Positions 41,645-51,936 are shown, numbered from the stretch's first letter. The stretch: 64,000 bases of DNA from an uncultured Prevotella sp. (GCA_900550365.1 URRR01000003.1:62001-126000), one strand, 5' to 3'. Notes: generated by a model from the letters alone, not told the origin. Numbers and translations: made by a program.

Positions 41645-43018
41645 ATGGAAAAGACAAAAAGCAGCTTGAAAAGCACCATAGCGGTGTCGCTGACAAACTA
41701 TCTTGACGCCGGAGCAATAGTAGCCGGCGCCAGCGGACTAACCCTCTGGCAGGACTATCTCGGTCTCACTGAGGGTCATCTGGGCCTGCTCAACGCCATA
41801 AGCGCCAACTGTCTCGGCGCGGCGATAGGCGCAATCATCGGCGGTTTCCTTGCCGACAAATACGGCCGCAAAGCCATTTACACATACAACATGCTGGTCT
41901 ACATGCTTGGCGTGGCGCTCATCATGTTCTCATTCAACTTTCCAATGCTGCTCGCCGGCTTTCTCATCACGGGCATCTCTGTAGGAGTAGGCGTGCCGGC
42001 ATCATGGACTTACATATCAGAAAACTCTGAAGTGGGCAACCGCGGACGCAACATCGGCATCTCTCAGATGGCGTGGGGCATCGGTCCTACTATCATCCTC
42101 ATACTCGGAACACTGCTCGCGCCGCCCACAACAGGCGGAGCTGACAGTGCAGGCCTGCTCTTTGCTCCAGTAGTAAAGACACTTGCCGACCTGCTGACGG
42201 GCGGCTCTGCCGAGGGCACGGCGCTCAACGTGTTCAGCAGCCGTCTGGTATTCGCCTCGCTATTCATCGTGGCCTTCATAGCATGGAACCTGCAACGCAG
42301 GCTCGACGAGTCAGCCGAGTGGAAGGCTGAGAAGGCTAAGGGCAACGCAGGAAATCAGGGCGGAACGTTCTCTTCGTTCGGCTCGCTGTTCACAAACAAG
42401 GTCAACATCCGCACCATACTTTTCCTCGCCGGCATCTATCTGACGTGGAACCTGGTAAGCTCGGTAATGGGCTTCTTCCAGCAGCATATATATGAGACGG
42501 CCGGAGGCCTCTCTAACCAGCATGCCAACATGCTGTCAGTGGCTCAGTGGGTGATTATCATCATCACTACGTTCATCTTCTCAATGATTGTTGACAAGGT
42601 AAACCAGCGCTGGCTGTACTGCTTCGGAGTAGGAATGGGCGTCTTGGCATGGATTATCATCGTCACGATAGGCATCAACAGCATTGCCGGCCTGCTCTTC
42701 TTCACGCTGATATGGGGCATACAGGCCGGTGTCTCGGTGCAGTCGTTCTATGCTCTGTGGGCTTCAGAGCTGTTCCCGGCCAAGTACAGAGCCGCCGCCC
42801 AGGGCGTGATGTTCTTCATCGTGCGCGGCGTGTCGGCGCTGTGGGGACTCGGCTTCGTCTACATCTACGGCGAGAACGGTGAGGGCTTCACCCTCGCGGC
42901 ATACATCATGATGGGTCTGCTGCTCATATCCATGATTGTCGGAACAATCTGGACACCGCAGACCCGTGGAAAAACTCTTGAACAAATAACAAAAGAAAGA
43001 TATGGCGACGACATCTAA
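41645..43018 (+). CDS. MFS sugar-porter-type transporter
   Basis: A 457-residue inner-membrane protein with 12 predicted helices. The MFS motif GGFLADKYGRK lies between helices 2 and 3, and a second half begins after the central loop (KAEKAKGNAGNQGGTFSSFG). The C-terminus carries WTPQTRGKTLEQI, close to the PETKGKTLEEI tail of sugar porters such as XylE. It probably moves a monosaccharide or small oligosaccharide with protons. It is the first gene of the block with GH78, GH138 and the GH137-GH2 fusion, and its last 17 bp overlap the start of the leaderless GH78 gene, a tight coupling of uptake and cytoplasmic cleavage. Confidence 0.88.
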   Translation: MEKTKSSLKSTIAVSLTNYLDAGAIVAGASGLTLWQDYLGLTEGHLGLLNAISANCLGAAIGAIIGGFLADKYGRKAIYTYNMLVYMLGVALIMFSFNFPMLLAGFLITGISVGVGVPASWTYISENSEVGNRGRNIGISQMAWGIGPTIILILGTLLAPPTTGGADSAGLLFAPVVKTLADLLTGGSAEGTALNVFSSRLVFASLFIVAFIAWNLQRRLDESAEWKAEKAKGNAGNQGGTFSSFGSLFTNKVNIRTILFLAGIYLTWNLVSSVMGFFQQHIYETAGGLSNQHANMLSVAQWVIIIITTFIFSMIVDKVNQRWLYCFGVGMGVLAWIIIVTIGINSIAGLLFFTLIWGIQAGVSVQSFYALWASELFPAKYRAAAQGVMFFIVRGVSALWGLGFVYIYGENGEGFTLAAYIMMGLLLISMIVGTIWTPQTRGKTLEQITKERYGDDI

Positions 43019-45089
43019 AGCTACATGGATTTGGTATCCGGGCGACTATGAAATCTGGCTCGGCAACAAGATGAACAACCGCCGCACTGACCGCGGCGCT
43101 TACTTCCCTCCGTTCTGGAAGCAGGACAGCCACTACGTGACGGTTGAGTTCAGCAAGGCCGTAAGCCTGACTGAAGCCGAGACACTGACCGTAGCGACAG
43201 AGGGCGACTACAACATAAAGATAGACGGCAAGATGCTCTTCGGCATGCCGCAAACGTTCACCCTCAGCGCAGGTGACCACCGCATAAACATAAAAGTACA
43301 CAACCAGGCCACGCCTCCGGCACTCTTTATAAGTGGAAAAACCGTCTGCACCGACTCTACATGGAACGTAACGTTTGAGGACAAGGAGTGGATTGACGAG
43401 AGCGGAAAGGCCAGTGACACATCGTCAACGGTCTATATGTCTGCCGGATGCTGGAACTTCAATACGCCTGAGCAGCGCCCCTCGGCATTCAGTCTCAGCC
43501 GTAAGCGCATCAGCCCGGCAAGCACCGACGGCAGTCTGTACGACTTCGGCCGTGAGACTTTCGGCTACGCCGTGCTCAAAGGAATAAAAGGTAACGGCAC
43601 GATAGACATATATTATGGTGAAAGCGAAGAGGAGGCACGCGACAAAGACTACTGCGAGACACTGGACAAGCTCGTTGTTAAGGACGGTAAAATAACCGAC
43701 CTCGCAACTAATAAGACAGCTGACTTGACAGCGGAATACGTCATGCTGAACAGCAAGGCGCTGCGATTCGTCTACATAGAGACCGACGGCTGCACCGTTG
43801 ACGGCGTGGAACTTGACTACGAATATATGCCTGAGACTGAGAAAGGCACGTTCAGATGCAGCGATGAGGAGCTGAACCGCATTTGGGAAATAGGCGCATA
43901 CACAATGCAGCTCACGGCCCGCGAGTTTTTCATTGACGGCATAAAGCGCGACCGCTGGGTATGGAGCGGCGACGCGTCACAGAGCTACCTGATGAACTAC
44001 TACCTCTTCAACGACAACGAAATGGTAAAGCGCACCACGTGGCTGCTGGCCGGCAAGACTCCCGTTACAAGCCATATCAACACAATAATGGACTATACCT
44101 TTTACTGGTTTATCTCCGTTTACGATTATTACATGTACAGCGGCGACCGCCATTTCTTGACGCAGATCTACCCGACGATGCAGACTTACATGGATTATGT
44201 CCTCGGACGAACTGACGAAGACGGCATGGTGGAAGGTCTGCCGGGCGACTGGGTGTTCATTGATTGGGCAGACAAGCCCATGGACAAGCAGGGTCAACTG
44301 GCTTTCGAGCAGATTCTGTTCTGCAAATCTCTTGAGGTTACGGCTGCCGTTGCAGCACTTACAGGTGATGACAACGGTGCCGGAAAATATAAAGAACTTG
44401 CCGGAAAACTGGGCGAAAAGCTGCTGCCGTACTTCTGGAACAGCGACAAACAGGCTCTGATGCACAGCCGCCGCGACGGCAAGCTGAGCGGCGAGGTGTT
44501 CCGTTACGCCAACATGTTCGCCATAATGTACGGTTATCTTGACGAAGAAAAGCAAGAACAGGTAAAGCGGTCGGTCATCCTCAACGATGACGTTCTCAGG
44601 ATAACGACGCCTTATATGCGCTTTTACGAACTTGAGGCGCTGTGCATGCTCGGTGAGCAGGACCGCGTAATGAAGGAGATGAAAGCATACTGGGGCGGCA
44701 TGCTGAAGGAAGGCGCTACGTCGTTCTGGGAGAAATATAACCCCGACGAGCACGGAAGGGCACGCCTTGCTATGTACGGCCGTCCTTACGGCAAGAGCCT
44801 ATGCCACGCCTGGGGAGCAAGCCCCATATATCTGCTGGGCCGCTATTACCTCGGCGTAGAGCCTGTAAAGCCCGGCTATGAGGAATACACCGTAAGGCCG
44901 AACCTCGGCGGACTTGACTGGATGGAAGGCAATGTGCCCACTCCTTTCGGCTCGGTAAACGTCAGGATAGACAAAGATACCGTGACTGTAAAGAGCGACG
45001 GAGGCCACGGAACACTGATTATCGGCAGCAAGGAGAACGAGAGAAAATTTGAAATCTTACCCGGAAAAGAAACTAAAATAAACTTATGA
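43002..45089 (+). CDS. GH78 alpha-L-rhamnosidase without signal peptide
   Basis: A 695-residue enzyme beginning MATTSKATWIWYPGDYEIWL with no export signal, so it is predicted to be cytoplasmic. N-terminal beta-sandwiches (~1-285) are followed by the (alpha/alpha)6 barrel with GH78 landmarks REFFIDGIKRDRWVWSGD, GLPGDWVFIDW, ATSFWEKYNPDEHGRARLAM and SLCHAWGASPIYLLGRYYLG, and by the usual C-terminal sandwich (VRPNLGGLDWMEGNVPTPFG). The closest functional parallel is BT1001, a GH78 enzyme of the B. thetaiotaomicron RG-II locus. It overlaps the MFS gene by 17 bp and the next gene by 4 bp, so the four-gene block 41645-51783 is one operon. Confidence 0.9.
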   Translation: MATTSKATWIWYPGDYEIWLGNKMNNRRTDRGAYFPPFWKQDSHYVTVEFSKAVSLTEAETLTVATEGDYNIKIDGKMLFGMPQTFTLSAGDHRINIKVHNQATPPALFISGKTVCTDSTWNVTFEDKEWIDESGKASDTSSTVYMSAGCWNFNTPEQRPSAFSLSRKRISPASTDGSLYDFGRETFGYAVLKGIKGNGTIDIYYGESEEEARDKDYCETLDKLVVKDGKITDLATNKTADLTAEYVMLNSKALRFVYIETDGCTVDGVELDYEYMPETEKGTFRCSDEELNRIWEIGAYTMQLTAREFFIDGIKRDRWVWSGDASQSYLMNYYLFNDNEMVKRTTWLLAGKTPVTSHINTIMDYTFYWFISVYDYYMYSGDRHFLTQIYPTMQTYMDYVLGRTDEDGMVEGLPGDWVFIDWADKPMDKQGQLAFEQILFCKSLEVTAAVAALTGDDNGAGKYKELAGKLGEKLLPYFWNSDKQALMHSRRDGKLSGEVFRYANMFAIMYGYLDEEKQEQVKRSVILNDDVLRITTPYMRFYELEALCMLGEQDRVMKEMKAYWGGMLKEGATSFWEKYNPDEHGRARLAMYGRPYGKSLCHAWGASPIYLLGRYYLGVEPVKPGYEEYTVRPNLGGLDWMEGNVPTPFGSVNVRIDKDTVTVKSDGGHGTLIIGSKENERKFEILPGKETKINL

Positions 45090-47728
45090 AGACAGTACGC
45101 AACCTACTGATATCAGGCATTGCGATGACCCTGGCAGGATGCGGAAGCACCACAACCAAGGTAGTTACCGAGCAGGCACTGCCGCAGACACAATATGCGG
45201 CATCGCTTGTAGAGAACTATATTCCCTCAATGCAAAAGGGGTATAAAATCAACATCGGCGTAACCGATGACACGACAGGCCTTGAACAGGAGGGATTTAC
45301 CATAAAAAGAAAAGGCAAGAAAATAACAGTTACGGGCAACGATGCCGCCGGAGCGATATACGGCACTAACCGTCTGCTTGAATATTTCACGCAATACGGC
45401 AACCTTGAGACGCCCGAGATTATCGTAGACGCTCCCGAAATGAAAATCCGCGGAGCATGCGTAGGCCTGCAGAAAACGGTATATCTGCCCGGACACAAGG
45501 TGTATGAGTATCCTTATACACCAGAGAACTTTCCGTGGTTTTACGACAAGGAGCTGTGGATAAAGTATCTTGACATGCTCGCAGCAGACAACATGAACGC
45601 CGTTTTCCTGTGGAACGGCCATCCGTTTGCCTCGCTCGTAAAGCTCGAAGATTACCCCTTCGCCGTGGAAGTTGACGATGCGACAATGGAAAAGAACCAG
45701 GAAATGTTCTCATTCCTTACCACTGAGGCACAGAAACGTGGCATACGTGTAATACAGATGTTCTACAACATCATCGTATCAAAGCCTTTCGCCGACCATT
45801 ACGGCATAGCCACGCAAGACCGCAACCGCCCTATCACGCCGGTGATAAGCGACTACACGCGTAAAAGTATTGCCGCCTTCATCCAGAAATATCCTAATGT
45901 GGGCTTCCTTGTGTGCCTCGGCGAGGCCATGGCAACTATCGAAGACGACGTTGAATGGATGACGAAGACAATCATTCCGGGCATCAAGGACGGTCTGAAA
46001 GCGTCCGGACGCACCGACGAACCGCCGATTATCCTGCGCTCACACGACACCGACGGGCCGCGTGTGCTCAAGGCTTCGCTGCCGCTTTACAAGAACATCT
46101 ACACCATGACGAAGTATAACGGCGAATCGTTGACGACGTATGAGCCGGGCGGGCCGTGGGGAGAGACGCAAAGACAGCTCAGCAGCGTTGCCCCGATACA
46201 TATCAGCAACGTACACATCCTGGCCAACCTTGAGCCGTTCCGCTGGAGTTCACCCGCCTTTACACAGAAAGCCGTGCAGGCGATGCACCGTGTTCACGGC
46301 GCCAACGGTCTGCATCTGTACCCTCAGGCAAGTTACTGGGACTGGCCATACACGGCCGACAAGCTGCCCGAAGGCCGGCGTCAGTTGCAGATTGACCGCG
46401 ACTGGATGTGGTATGCGGCATGGGGACGCTATTCATGGAACTGCCATCGCGGTGCGGATAAGAGCTACTGGGTGAACCGTCTGGCTGATTATTACGGCAC
46501 AGACACCGTTACTGCAGGCCGCATTCTTGACGCTTATGACGAAAGCGGAGAGATTGCGCCGAAGCTGTTGAGGCGTTTCGGCATCACGGAAGGCAACCGT
46601 CAGACCCTTCTTTTGGGTATGAAGATGAGCCAGCTTGTCAACCCTTACAAGTACACCGTTTACGAAGAGTTTTATCAAAGCTGCGGGCCTAAGGGTGAGA
46701 AGCTCATCGAATATGTAGAGAAAGAATGGAAACACCAGAAGCACGAGGGTGAACTTCCGCTGGATATTGTGGACCAGTGCGTCGCACATGGTGACAAGGC
46801 AGTAGCTGCAATAAGCGGACTTGCAGGCAAGATAACAAAGAACAAGGATGAGTTCGGCCGTCTCGTGAACGACATTAACTGTTACAAGGATTTCGCTTAT
46901 TCATTCAAATACAAGGTTCTGGCCGCCCAACAGGTGCTCAACTACAAGTGGAGCAAGGACATAAACTATCTTAACAAGGCCGTACCTCTGCTCGAAAAGA
47001 GCAACGGATACTACGATAAGCTCGTTGAAAGGACACGGGACACGTATCTTTACGCCAACAGCATGCAGACGGCTCAGCGCCGAATACCCGTCGGAGGAGA
47101 TGAAGGCAAGTTCAAGACATGGACCGAAATGCAGCCGGTTTACGCTGAAGAACTCGCCAATTTGAAGGCAAACATCGTGAAACTGACTTCACCCAAAGAC
47201 GCGAAAAGCCAGGAAGAGGATATTACGAAGGCCGTCAATGCCGACGTAAAACTTATCAGCAACTACAAGAGAATAAAGCTGACTAAAGGCGCAAAGCTGT
47301 TCGAAAACCGCGACGAAGCTATCGACTCGCTCGCTCCCGAGCTTGAAGGATTAGAGGCGCTGGTAATGAACCGCGACACTACACGCATCAACGGAGGCAC
47401 CGTTGAGTTTGAGACTGACAAACCGGTGAAGATGCTTGTGGGCTTCTTCATTGACGACCAGAACAAATTCGCAAGTCCTCCTAAACTCGAAACCGACGCT
47501 ACCGGCAATGAGTTCGGCCAGGCCGAACCAATCATTATGAACGCTATCAGCATGTCAAACATGCCGATTGTGAACATACACGCTTACCACATGAAGCCCG
47601 GAAGGCACACGATACGTCTGCCCAAAGGTATCATAATGGTAGCCGGATTTACGACAACCGACCTGAAAATACGTGACGCCGGGCTCAACGGTTTGAGTGA
47701 TGAAGTAGACTGGCTGTTCATGAAATAA
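45086..47728 (+). CDS. GH138-type alpha-D-galacturonidase, lipoprotein
   Basis: An 880-residue lipoprotein (lipobox LAGC: MKTVRNLLISGIAMTLAGC). An N-terminal GH20b/GH67-like sandwich (GNDAAGAIYGTNRLLEYFTQ) leads into a TIM barrel. E280 (LVCLGEAMAT) and E347 (KYNGESLTTY) lie at strand ends and are 67 residues apart, the same distance as the catalytic pair E294/E361 that I recall for the characterised Bacteroides GH138 enzyme. Helical and beta-sandwich regions follow. GH138 removes alpha-linked galacturonic acid from chain A of rhamnogalacturonan II. The gene stands directly ahead of a GH137-GH2 fusion, just as BT0997 neighbours BT0996 in B. thetaiotaomicron. The assignment rests on context and spacing, not on a search. 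Confidence 0.7.
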   Translation: MKTVRNLLISGIAMTLAGCGSTTTKVVTEQALPQTQYAASLVENYIPSMQKGYKINIGVTDDTTGLEQEGFTIKRKGKKITVTGNDAAGAIYGTNRLLEYFTQYGNLETPEIIVDAPEMKIRGACVGLQKTVYLPGHKVYEYPYTPENFPWFYDKELWIKYLDMLAADNMNAVFLWNGHPFASLVKLEDYPFAVEVDDATMEKNQEMFSFLTTEAQKRGIRVIQMFYNIIVSKPFADHYGIATQDRNRPITPVISDYTRKSIAAFIQKYPNVGFLVCLGEAMATIEDDVEWMTKTIIPGIKDGLKASGRTDEPPIILRSHDTDGPRVLKASLPLYKNIYTMTKYNGESLTTYEPGGPWGETQRQLSSVAPIHISNVHILANLEPFRWSSPAFTQKAVQAMHRVHGANGLHLYPQASYWDWPYTADKLPEGRRQLQIDRDWMWYAAWGRYSWNCHRGADKSYWVNRLADYYGTDTVTAGRILDAYDESGEIAPKLLRRFGITEGNRQTLLLGMKMSQLVNPYKYTVYEEFYQSCGPKGEKLIEYVEKEWKHQKHEGELPLDIVDQCVAHGDKAVAAISGLAGKITKNKDEFGRLVNDINCYKDFAYSFKYKVLAAQQVLNYKWSKDINYLNKAVPLLEKSNGYYDKLVERTRDTYLYANSMQTAQRRIPVGGDEGKFKTWTEMQPVYAEELANLKANIVKLTSPKDAKSQEEDITKAVNADVKLISNYKRIKLTKGAKLFENRDEAIDSLAPELEGLEALVMNRDTTRINGGTVEFETDKPVKMLVGFFIDDQNKFASPPKLETDATGNEFGQAEPIIMNAISMSNMPIVNIHAYHMKPGRHTIRLPKGIIMVAGFTTTDLKIRDAGLNGLSDEVDWLFMK

Positions 47729-47739
47729 CTGAAGAAACA

Positions 47740-50700
47740 ATGTTAAAGAACTTCTTATTAATACTCTTGCTGCTCGTCGCGGCAGACTCACAGGCTCAAA
47801 GCAGATACCGTAAGCGCGCAAAGACAACGCCCGCCGTTCCTACCGTAGTAAGCCAGGAGACAATGCGGAATATATATAATAAGGTGAGAACGCCTTATAA
47901 ATATGGACTCGTCGTTGCCCCGGAGAGCAACGACCGCAAGGTAGACTGCCCCACGGTGTTCCGCCATGGCGACATGTGGTACATGACTTACGTATGCTAT
48001 AACGGTTCAAACGGCACCAACGGGCGCGGTTATGAGACGTGGATTGCAGAAAGTAAGGACCTTCTTCACTGGCATACTCTCGGCCGTGTACTTGCTTTCG
48101 GCAATGAGGGTTGGGACATGAACCAGCGCGGAGGCTTCCCCTCACTGATTGATTTTGAGTGGGGCGGCAGCTACAACATCCAGAAATTCAAGGACCGTTA
48201 TTGGATGACCTACATCGGAGGAGCGGGCACCGGCTACGAGTCAGTCAACGCCCCGCTGAGCATCGGGCTTGCCTCAACCGAAGGAGACGTCACAAAAGCG
48301 CATCGCTGGGAGACCTACAAGAAACCCATTCTGTCATACAACGACAAGAACGCGCAGTGGTGGGAGCATCTGACTCAATACAAAAGCACCGTCTACATGG
48401 TAGACAAAAAGAAGTTCGGATACCAGTTTATGATGTTCTACAACGCCGCCGGAAAGGACGCCACGCATCCAAAAGGCGAGCGTGTGGGCATCGCTTTCTC
48501 CAACGACCTGAAGAAATGGACGCGCTATGAAGGCAATCCCGTATTCGCTCACGACAGCGACGGCACGATAACCGGTGACGCACAGATAGTCAAGATGGGC
48601 GACCTCTACGTGATGTTCTACTTCTCGGCGTTCAATCCCACACGTGAATACAATGCCTACAACACCTTTGCCGCCAGTTACGACCTTATCCACTGGACCG
48701 ACTGGCAGGGCGAAGACCTCATCATTCCGTCGAAACCTTACGACGAGATGTTTGCCCACAAGAGCTGCGTAATCAACCATAACGGAGTGGTTTACCACTT
48801 CTATTGCGCCGTGAACAACCACGACCAGCGCGGCATAGCCGTGGCAACGAGCAAGCCTATGGGCAAAAGTGAGGTCAGCTTTCCACGTCCGAATGCCACC
48901 GGGAAACGCTTTATCACATCGCTGAACGACAACTGGACCATTACGTTCGACCGCAAGACGTTCGTCAAAGACATACCTTATAACCTTGACGACTACTACG
49001 GCGCGCTGCAGAAAGAGCACGGCAACCTGCACGGAAGGGCTACTTTCAGCAAGACGTTCACCGCTCCCGACATGAAGGACAAGCAGTACTTCATACGCTT
49101 TGAGGGCGTAGGAACTTACGCAGAAGTAACGCTCAACGGCAAGCGCATTGGCCGTTACGACATCGGCAGGACAACCAAGACTATCGACATCACCAGATAC
49201 GTGCGCCGCGGTGACGACAACGAGCTTGTCGTAAGAGTATCACATCCGAAGGGGATAACCGACATGCCGTGGGTATGCGGCGGCTGCAGCTCTGAATGGG
49301 GGTTCAGTGAAGGCTCCCAACCGTTCGGCATCTACCGCCCCGTAGTACTTGAAGTGACAGACAAGACACGCGTTGAGCCGTTCGGCACGCACATCTGGAA
49401 CAACGCAACGGCCGACAGCCTGTTCATCGAAACGGAAGTGAAGAACTACGGACAGACGGCAGACACGATAAGCCTTATCAGCAAAATATGCGACAAAAGC
49501 GGCAAGCAGGTGATACGTCTGACTGACAACATCGTGCTGAAACCCGGCGAGATGAAGACCGTAAGACAGCAGACAGCCATACAGAACGCCCACCTCTGGG
49601 ACGTGGACGACCCGTATCTGTACACGCTGAACACCATACTGAAACGCAACAACAAGGCAACTGACGACCTGGCGACGCCCTTCGGCGTGCGCACTTCAAG
49701 CTGGCCGCTCAACAGGAAGGACGGCGACAACCGTTTTTACCTGAACGGCCGCCCCGTATTCATCAACGGAGTATGCGAGTATGAGCATCGTTTCGGCCAG
49801 AGCCATGCCTTCTCTGACGCCCAGATTGACGCCAGAATAAAGGAAGTGAAGGACGCCGGTTTCAACGCGTTCCGCGACGCTCACCAGCCCCACAACCTGC
49901 GATATAAGGACCTGATTGACAGAGAAGGCCTGCTGTGGTGGCCTCAGTTCTCGGCCCATATATGGTATGACACGCCCCAGTTCCGCGAGAGCTTCAAGCG
50001 TCACCTTGTGCAATGGGTAAAGGAACGCCGCAACTCGCCCTCGATAATACTGTGGGGACTGCAGAACGAGAGCACTCTGCCGGCCGACTTCGCCAAGGAG
50101 TGTATGGACATAATAAAGCGTATGGACCCGATGTGCGCCACGATGCGTCTCGTCACCACCTGCAACGGAGGCGACGGAACAGACTGGAACGTGGTGCAGA
50201 ACTGGAGTGGAACGTATGGCGGAAAACTTGAAAACTACGGCAACGAACTGAAACGCAACGACCAGTTGCTCAACGGAGAGTACGGCGCATGGCGCACCGT
50301 GGGCAACCATACGGGGCAACGCTACACCGAGGAGAAGTTCTGCGACATACTTGAGCGCAAGGCACAGCTTGCCGAAAGCGTGAAAGACAGCGTGTGCGGA
50401 CAGTTCCAGTGGATACTGCAAAGCCACGACAACCCCGGCCGCCGGCAGCCCGACGAGGGACTGAGGCGCATCGACAAGGTAGGCCCGTTCAACCACAAAG
50501 GCATCTTTACGGCGTGGGAACAGCCCACAGACGCGTTCTATATGTACAAGTCACGTTACACACCGGCCGCTGAAGAGCCGATGGTCTACATCGTGCCGAA
50601 CATCTCAACGGACAGCATACGCGTTTACAGCAACTGCGACTCGGTGGCGCTGAGCTGCGGGTGGTGGAAAGAACAGAAGACGAGAGACGCCGGAACGACA

Positions 50701-51783
50701 CTTTACAAGTGGCATGACGTAGAGCTGAAAGGCGACCTGCTCATCGCTACGGCTTACCGCAACGGCCGTCCTGCGGCTGCCGACACGCTGGCAATGCCGT
50801 CGTTCCGCACGTGGAACGAGCAGATACTGAAACCCGCCGAGGGCTACTATTACCTGTACAACGTAAACTGCGGCGGCGACACTTACACGGATATCTTCGC
50901 TACGGAGTGGACCCAGGACAACACGAAGTGGTCACACTCATGGGGTGACAGATTCCCCAAGGAGGCAAGCCCCTACATGGCCAGCCAGACATCCAGCCCG
51001 CTGCTGCCCGTTTCTCCGCTGTTCCGCACGTCGCGTTTCGGCCGTCATGAGCTGTCATATACGTTCCCCGTACGCCCCGGCGACTACCGTGTTGAGCTGT
51101 ACTTCATCGAGCCTTGGTACGGTCCGGGCGCCAGTGAGACCACCGATTATGAAGGACTGCGCCTCTTTGACGTGGCCATCAACGACAGCACCTGCATCCG
51201 TGACCTCGACATCTGGGCACAGGCCCGCTACGCAAAACCATACAAACGCGTGGTGAACGTTCACGTTCCGGGTAACAGCATAAAGATAAACTTCCCCAGA
51301 GTCAATGCCGGTCAGGCTATCATCTCAGCCATAGCAATAGCATCAAAAGCCCCCGACGCAGCCGCTGACTATCCCGAGATAAAGGACAAGGACATGTGGG
51401 CTAAGTTCGACAAGGACATTCTCGTGGAGATGCCCGACAGCCTTCTGCCGCCAAGAACAAGCAGCGCAATGGAGGTGGACGGCATGGTTAAGGACGGCAC
51501 GCTGACATGGAACTTCAACGTAGGCGTGGCCAAGGTCTACGCTATGCGCTTCCGTTACTACAATCCCGAGGCCGAGCGCACGCTGCACGTAAAGGTTACT
51601 GACCTGAACGGCGTTGTGTATAAGGAAGACGACATCACGTTCGTTAAGACACCCGAGAAGAAGACCAAACGCCGCAACACGAGCATAACCACAGGCTCGC
51701 AAATCAATGCGGGCAGCTATATCGTGACGCTCAGCGGCGAGGGACTTGACAAAATGCTCTTCGAAAAACTCACGATTGAATAG
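47740..51783 (+). CDS. GH137-GH2-CBM57 fusion (beta-L-arabinofuranosidase + beta-glucuronidase, BT0996-like)
   Basis: A 1347-residue secreted bifunctional enzyme (leader MLKNFLLILLLLVAADSQAQ). Residues ~50-385 form a five-bladed propeller of the GH43/GH137 kind (VDCPTVFRHGDMWYMTYVCY, RGGFPSLIDFEWGGSYNI, GIAFSNDLKKWTRYEGNPVF). Residues ~395-960 are a GH2 enzyme with acid/base E777 (GLQNESTLP) and nucleophile E847 (LLNGEYGAW). Residues ~1035-1200 are a malectin/CBM57 domain (YNVNCGGDTYTDIFATEWTQ), then a C-terminal beta domain. This is the domain order of BT0996, which removes beta-L-arabinofuranose (GH137) and beta-D-glucuronic acid (GH2) from RG-II side chains. It follows the GH138-type gene by 11 bp. 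Confidence 0.85.
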   Translation: MLKNFLLILLLLVAADSQAQSRYRKRAKTTPAVPTVVSQETMRNIYNKVRTPYKYGLVVAPESNDRKVDCPTVFRHGDMWYMTYVCYNGSNGTNGRGYETWIAESKDLLHWHTLGRVLAFGNEGWDMNQRGGFPSLIDFEWGGSYNIQKFKDRYWMTYIGGAGTGYESVNAPLSIGLASTEGDVTKAHRWETYKKPILSYNDKNAQWWEHLTQYKSTVYMVDKKKFGYQFMMFYNAAGKDATHPKGERVGIAFSNDLKKWTRYEGNPVFAHDSDGTITGDAQIVKMGDLYVMFYFSAFNPTREYNAYNTFAASYDLIHWTDWQGEDLIIPSKPYDEMFAHKSCVINHNGVVYHFYCAVNNHDQRGIAVATSKPMGKSEVSFPRPNATGKRFITSLNDNWTITFDRKTFVKDIPYNLDDYYGALQKEHGNLHGRATFSKTFTAPDMKDKQYFIRFEGVGTYAEVTLNGKRIGRYDIGRTTKTIDITRYVRRGDDNELVVRVSHPKGITDMPWVCGGCSSEWGFSEGSQPFGIYRPVVLEVTDKTRVEPFGTHIWNNATADSLFIETEVKNYGQTADTISLISKICDKSGKQVIRLTDNIVLKPGEMKTVRQQTAIQNAHLWDVDDPYLYTLNTILKRNNKATDDLATPFGVRTSSWPLNRKDGDNRFYLNGRPVFINGVCEYEHRFGQSHAFSDAQIDARIKEVKDAGFNAFRDAHQPHNLRYKDLIDREGLLWWPQFSAHIWYDTPQFRESFKRHLVQWVKERRNSPSIILWGLQNESTLPADFAKECMDIIKRMDPMCATMRLVTTCNGGDGTDWNVVQNWSGTYGGKLENYGNELKRNDQLLNGEYGAWRTVGNHTGQRYTEEKFCDILERKAQLAESVKDSVCGQFQWILQSHDNPGRRQPDEGLRRIDKVGPFNHKGIFTAWEQPTDAFYMYKSRYTPAAEEPMVYIVPNISTDSIRVYSNCDSVALSCGWWKEQKTRDAGTTLYKWHDVELKGDLLIATAYRNGRPAAADTLAMPSFRTWNEQILKPAEGYYYLYNVNCGGDTYTDIFATEWTQDNTKWSHSWGDRFPKEASPYMASQTSSPLLPVSPLFRTSRFGRHELSYTFPVRPGDYRVELYFIEPWYGPGASETTDYEGLRLFDVAINDSTCIRDLDIWAQARYAKPYKRVVNVHVPGNSIKINFPRVNAGQAIISAIAIASKAPDAAADYPEIKDKDMWAKFDKDILVEMPDSLLPPRTSSAMEVDGMVKDGTLTWNFNVGVAKVYAMRFRYYNPEAERTLHVKVTDLNGVVYKEDDITFVKTPEKKTKRRNTSITTGSQINAGSYIVTLSGEGLDKMLFEKLTIE

Positions 51784-51824
51784 CGTTTCATAACCGCTTG
51801 CGTAATCACCTGATACTCAACGCG

Positions 51825-51936
51825 TTGCAAAAGGCGGTCTTTTACCGTGCAAAAGGCCACCTTTTAGCGTGTAAAAGACCGTCTTTTGCAACGCGATTTG
51901 CCGTCTTTTATAACGTAAGACACGGCCTTTCATAAC
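51825..51936. repeat. 22-bp-phased dyad array G (5 units)
   Basis: The longest copy: unit cores start at 51833, 51855, 51877, 51899 and 51921, all exactly 22 bp apart. Unit 3 is a perfect dyad (AAAAGACCGTCTTTT). It separates the MFS-GH78-GH138-GH137/GH2 block from the next block. Confidence 0.92.
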
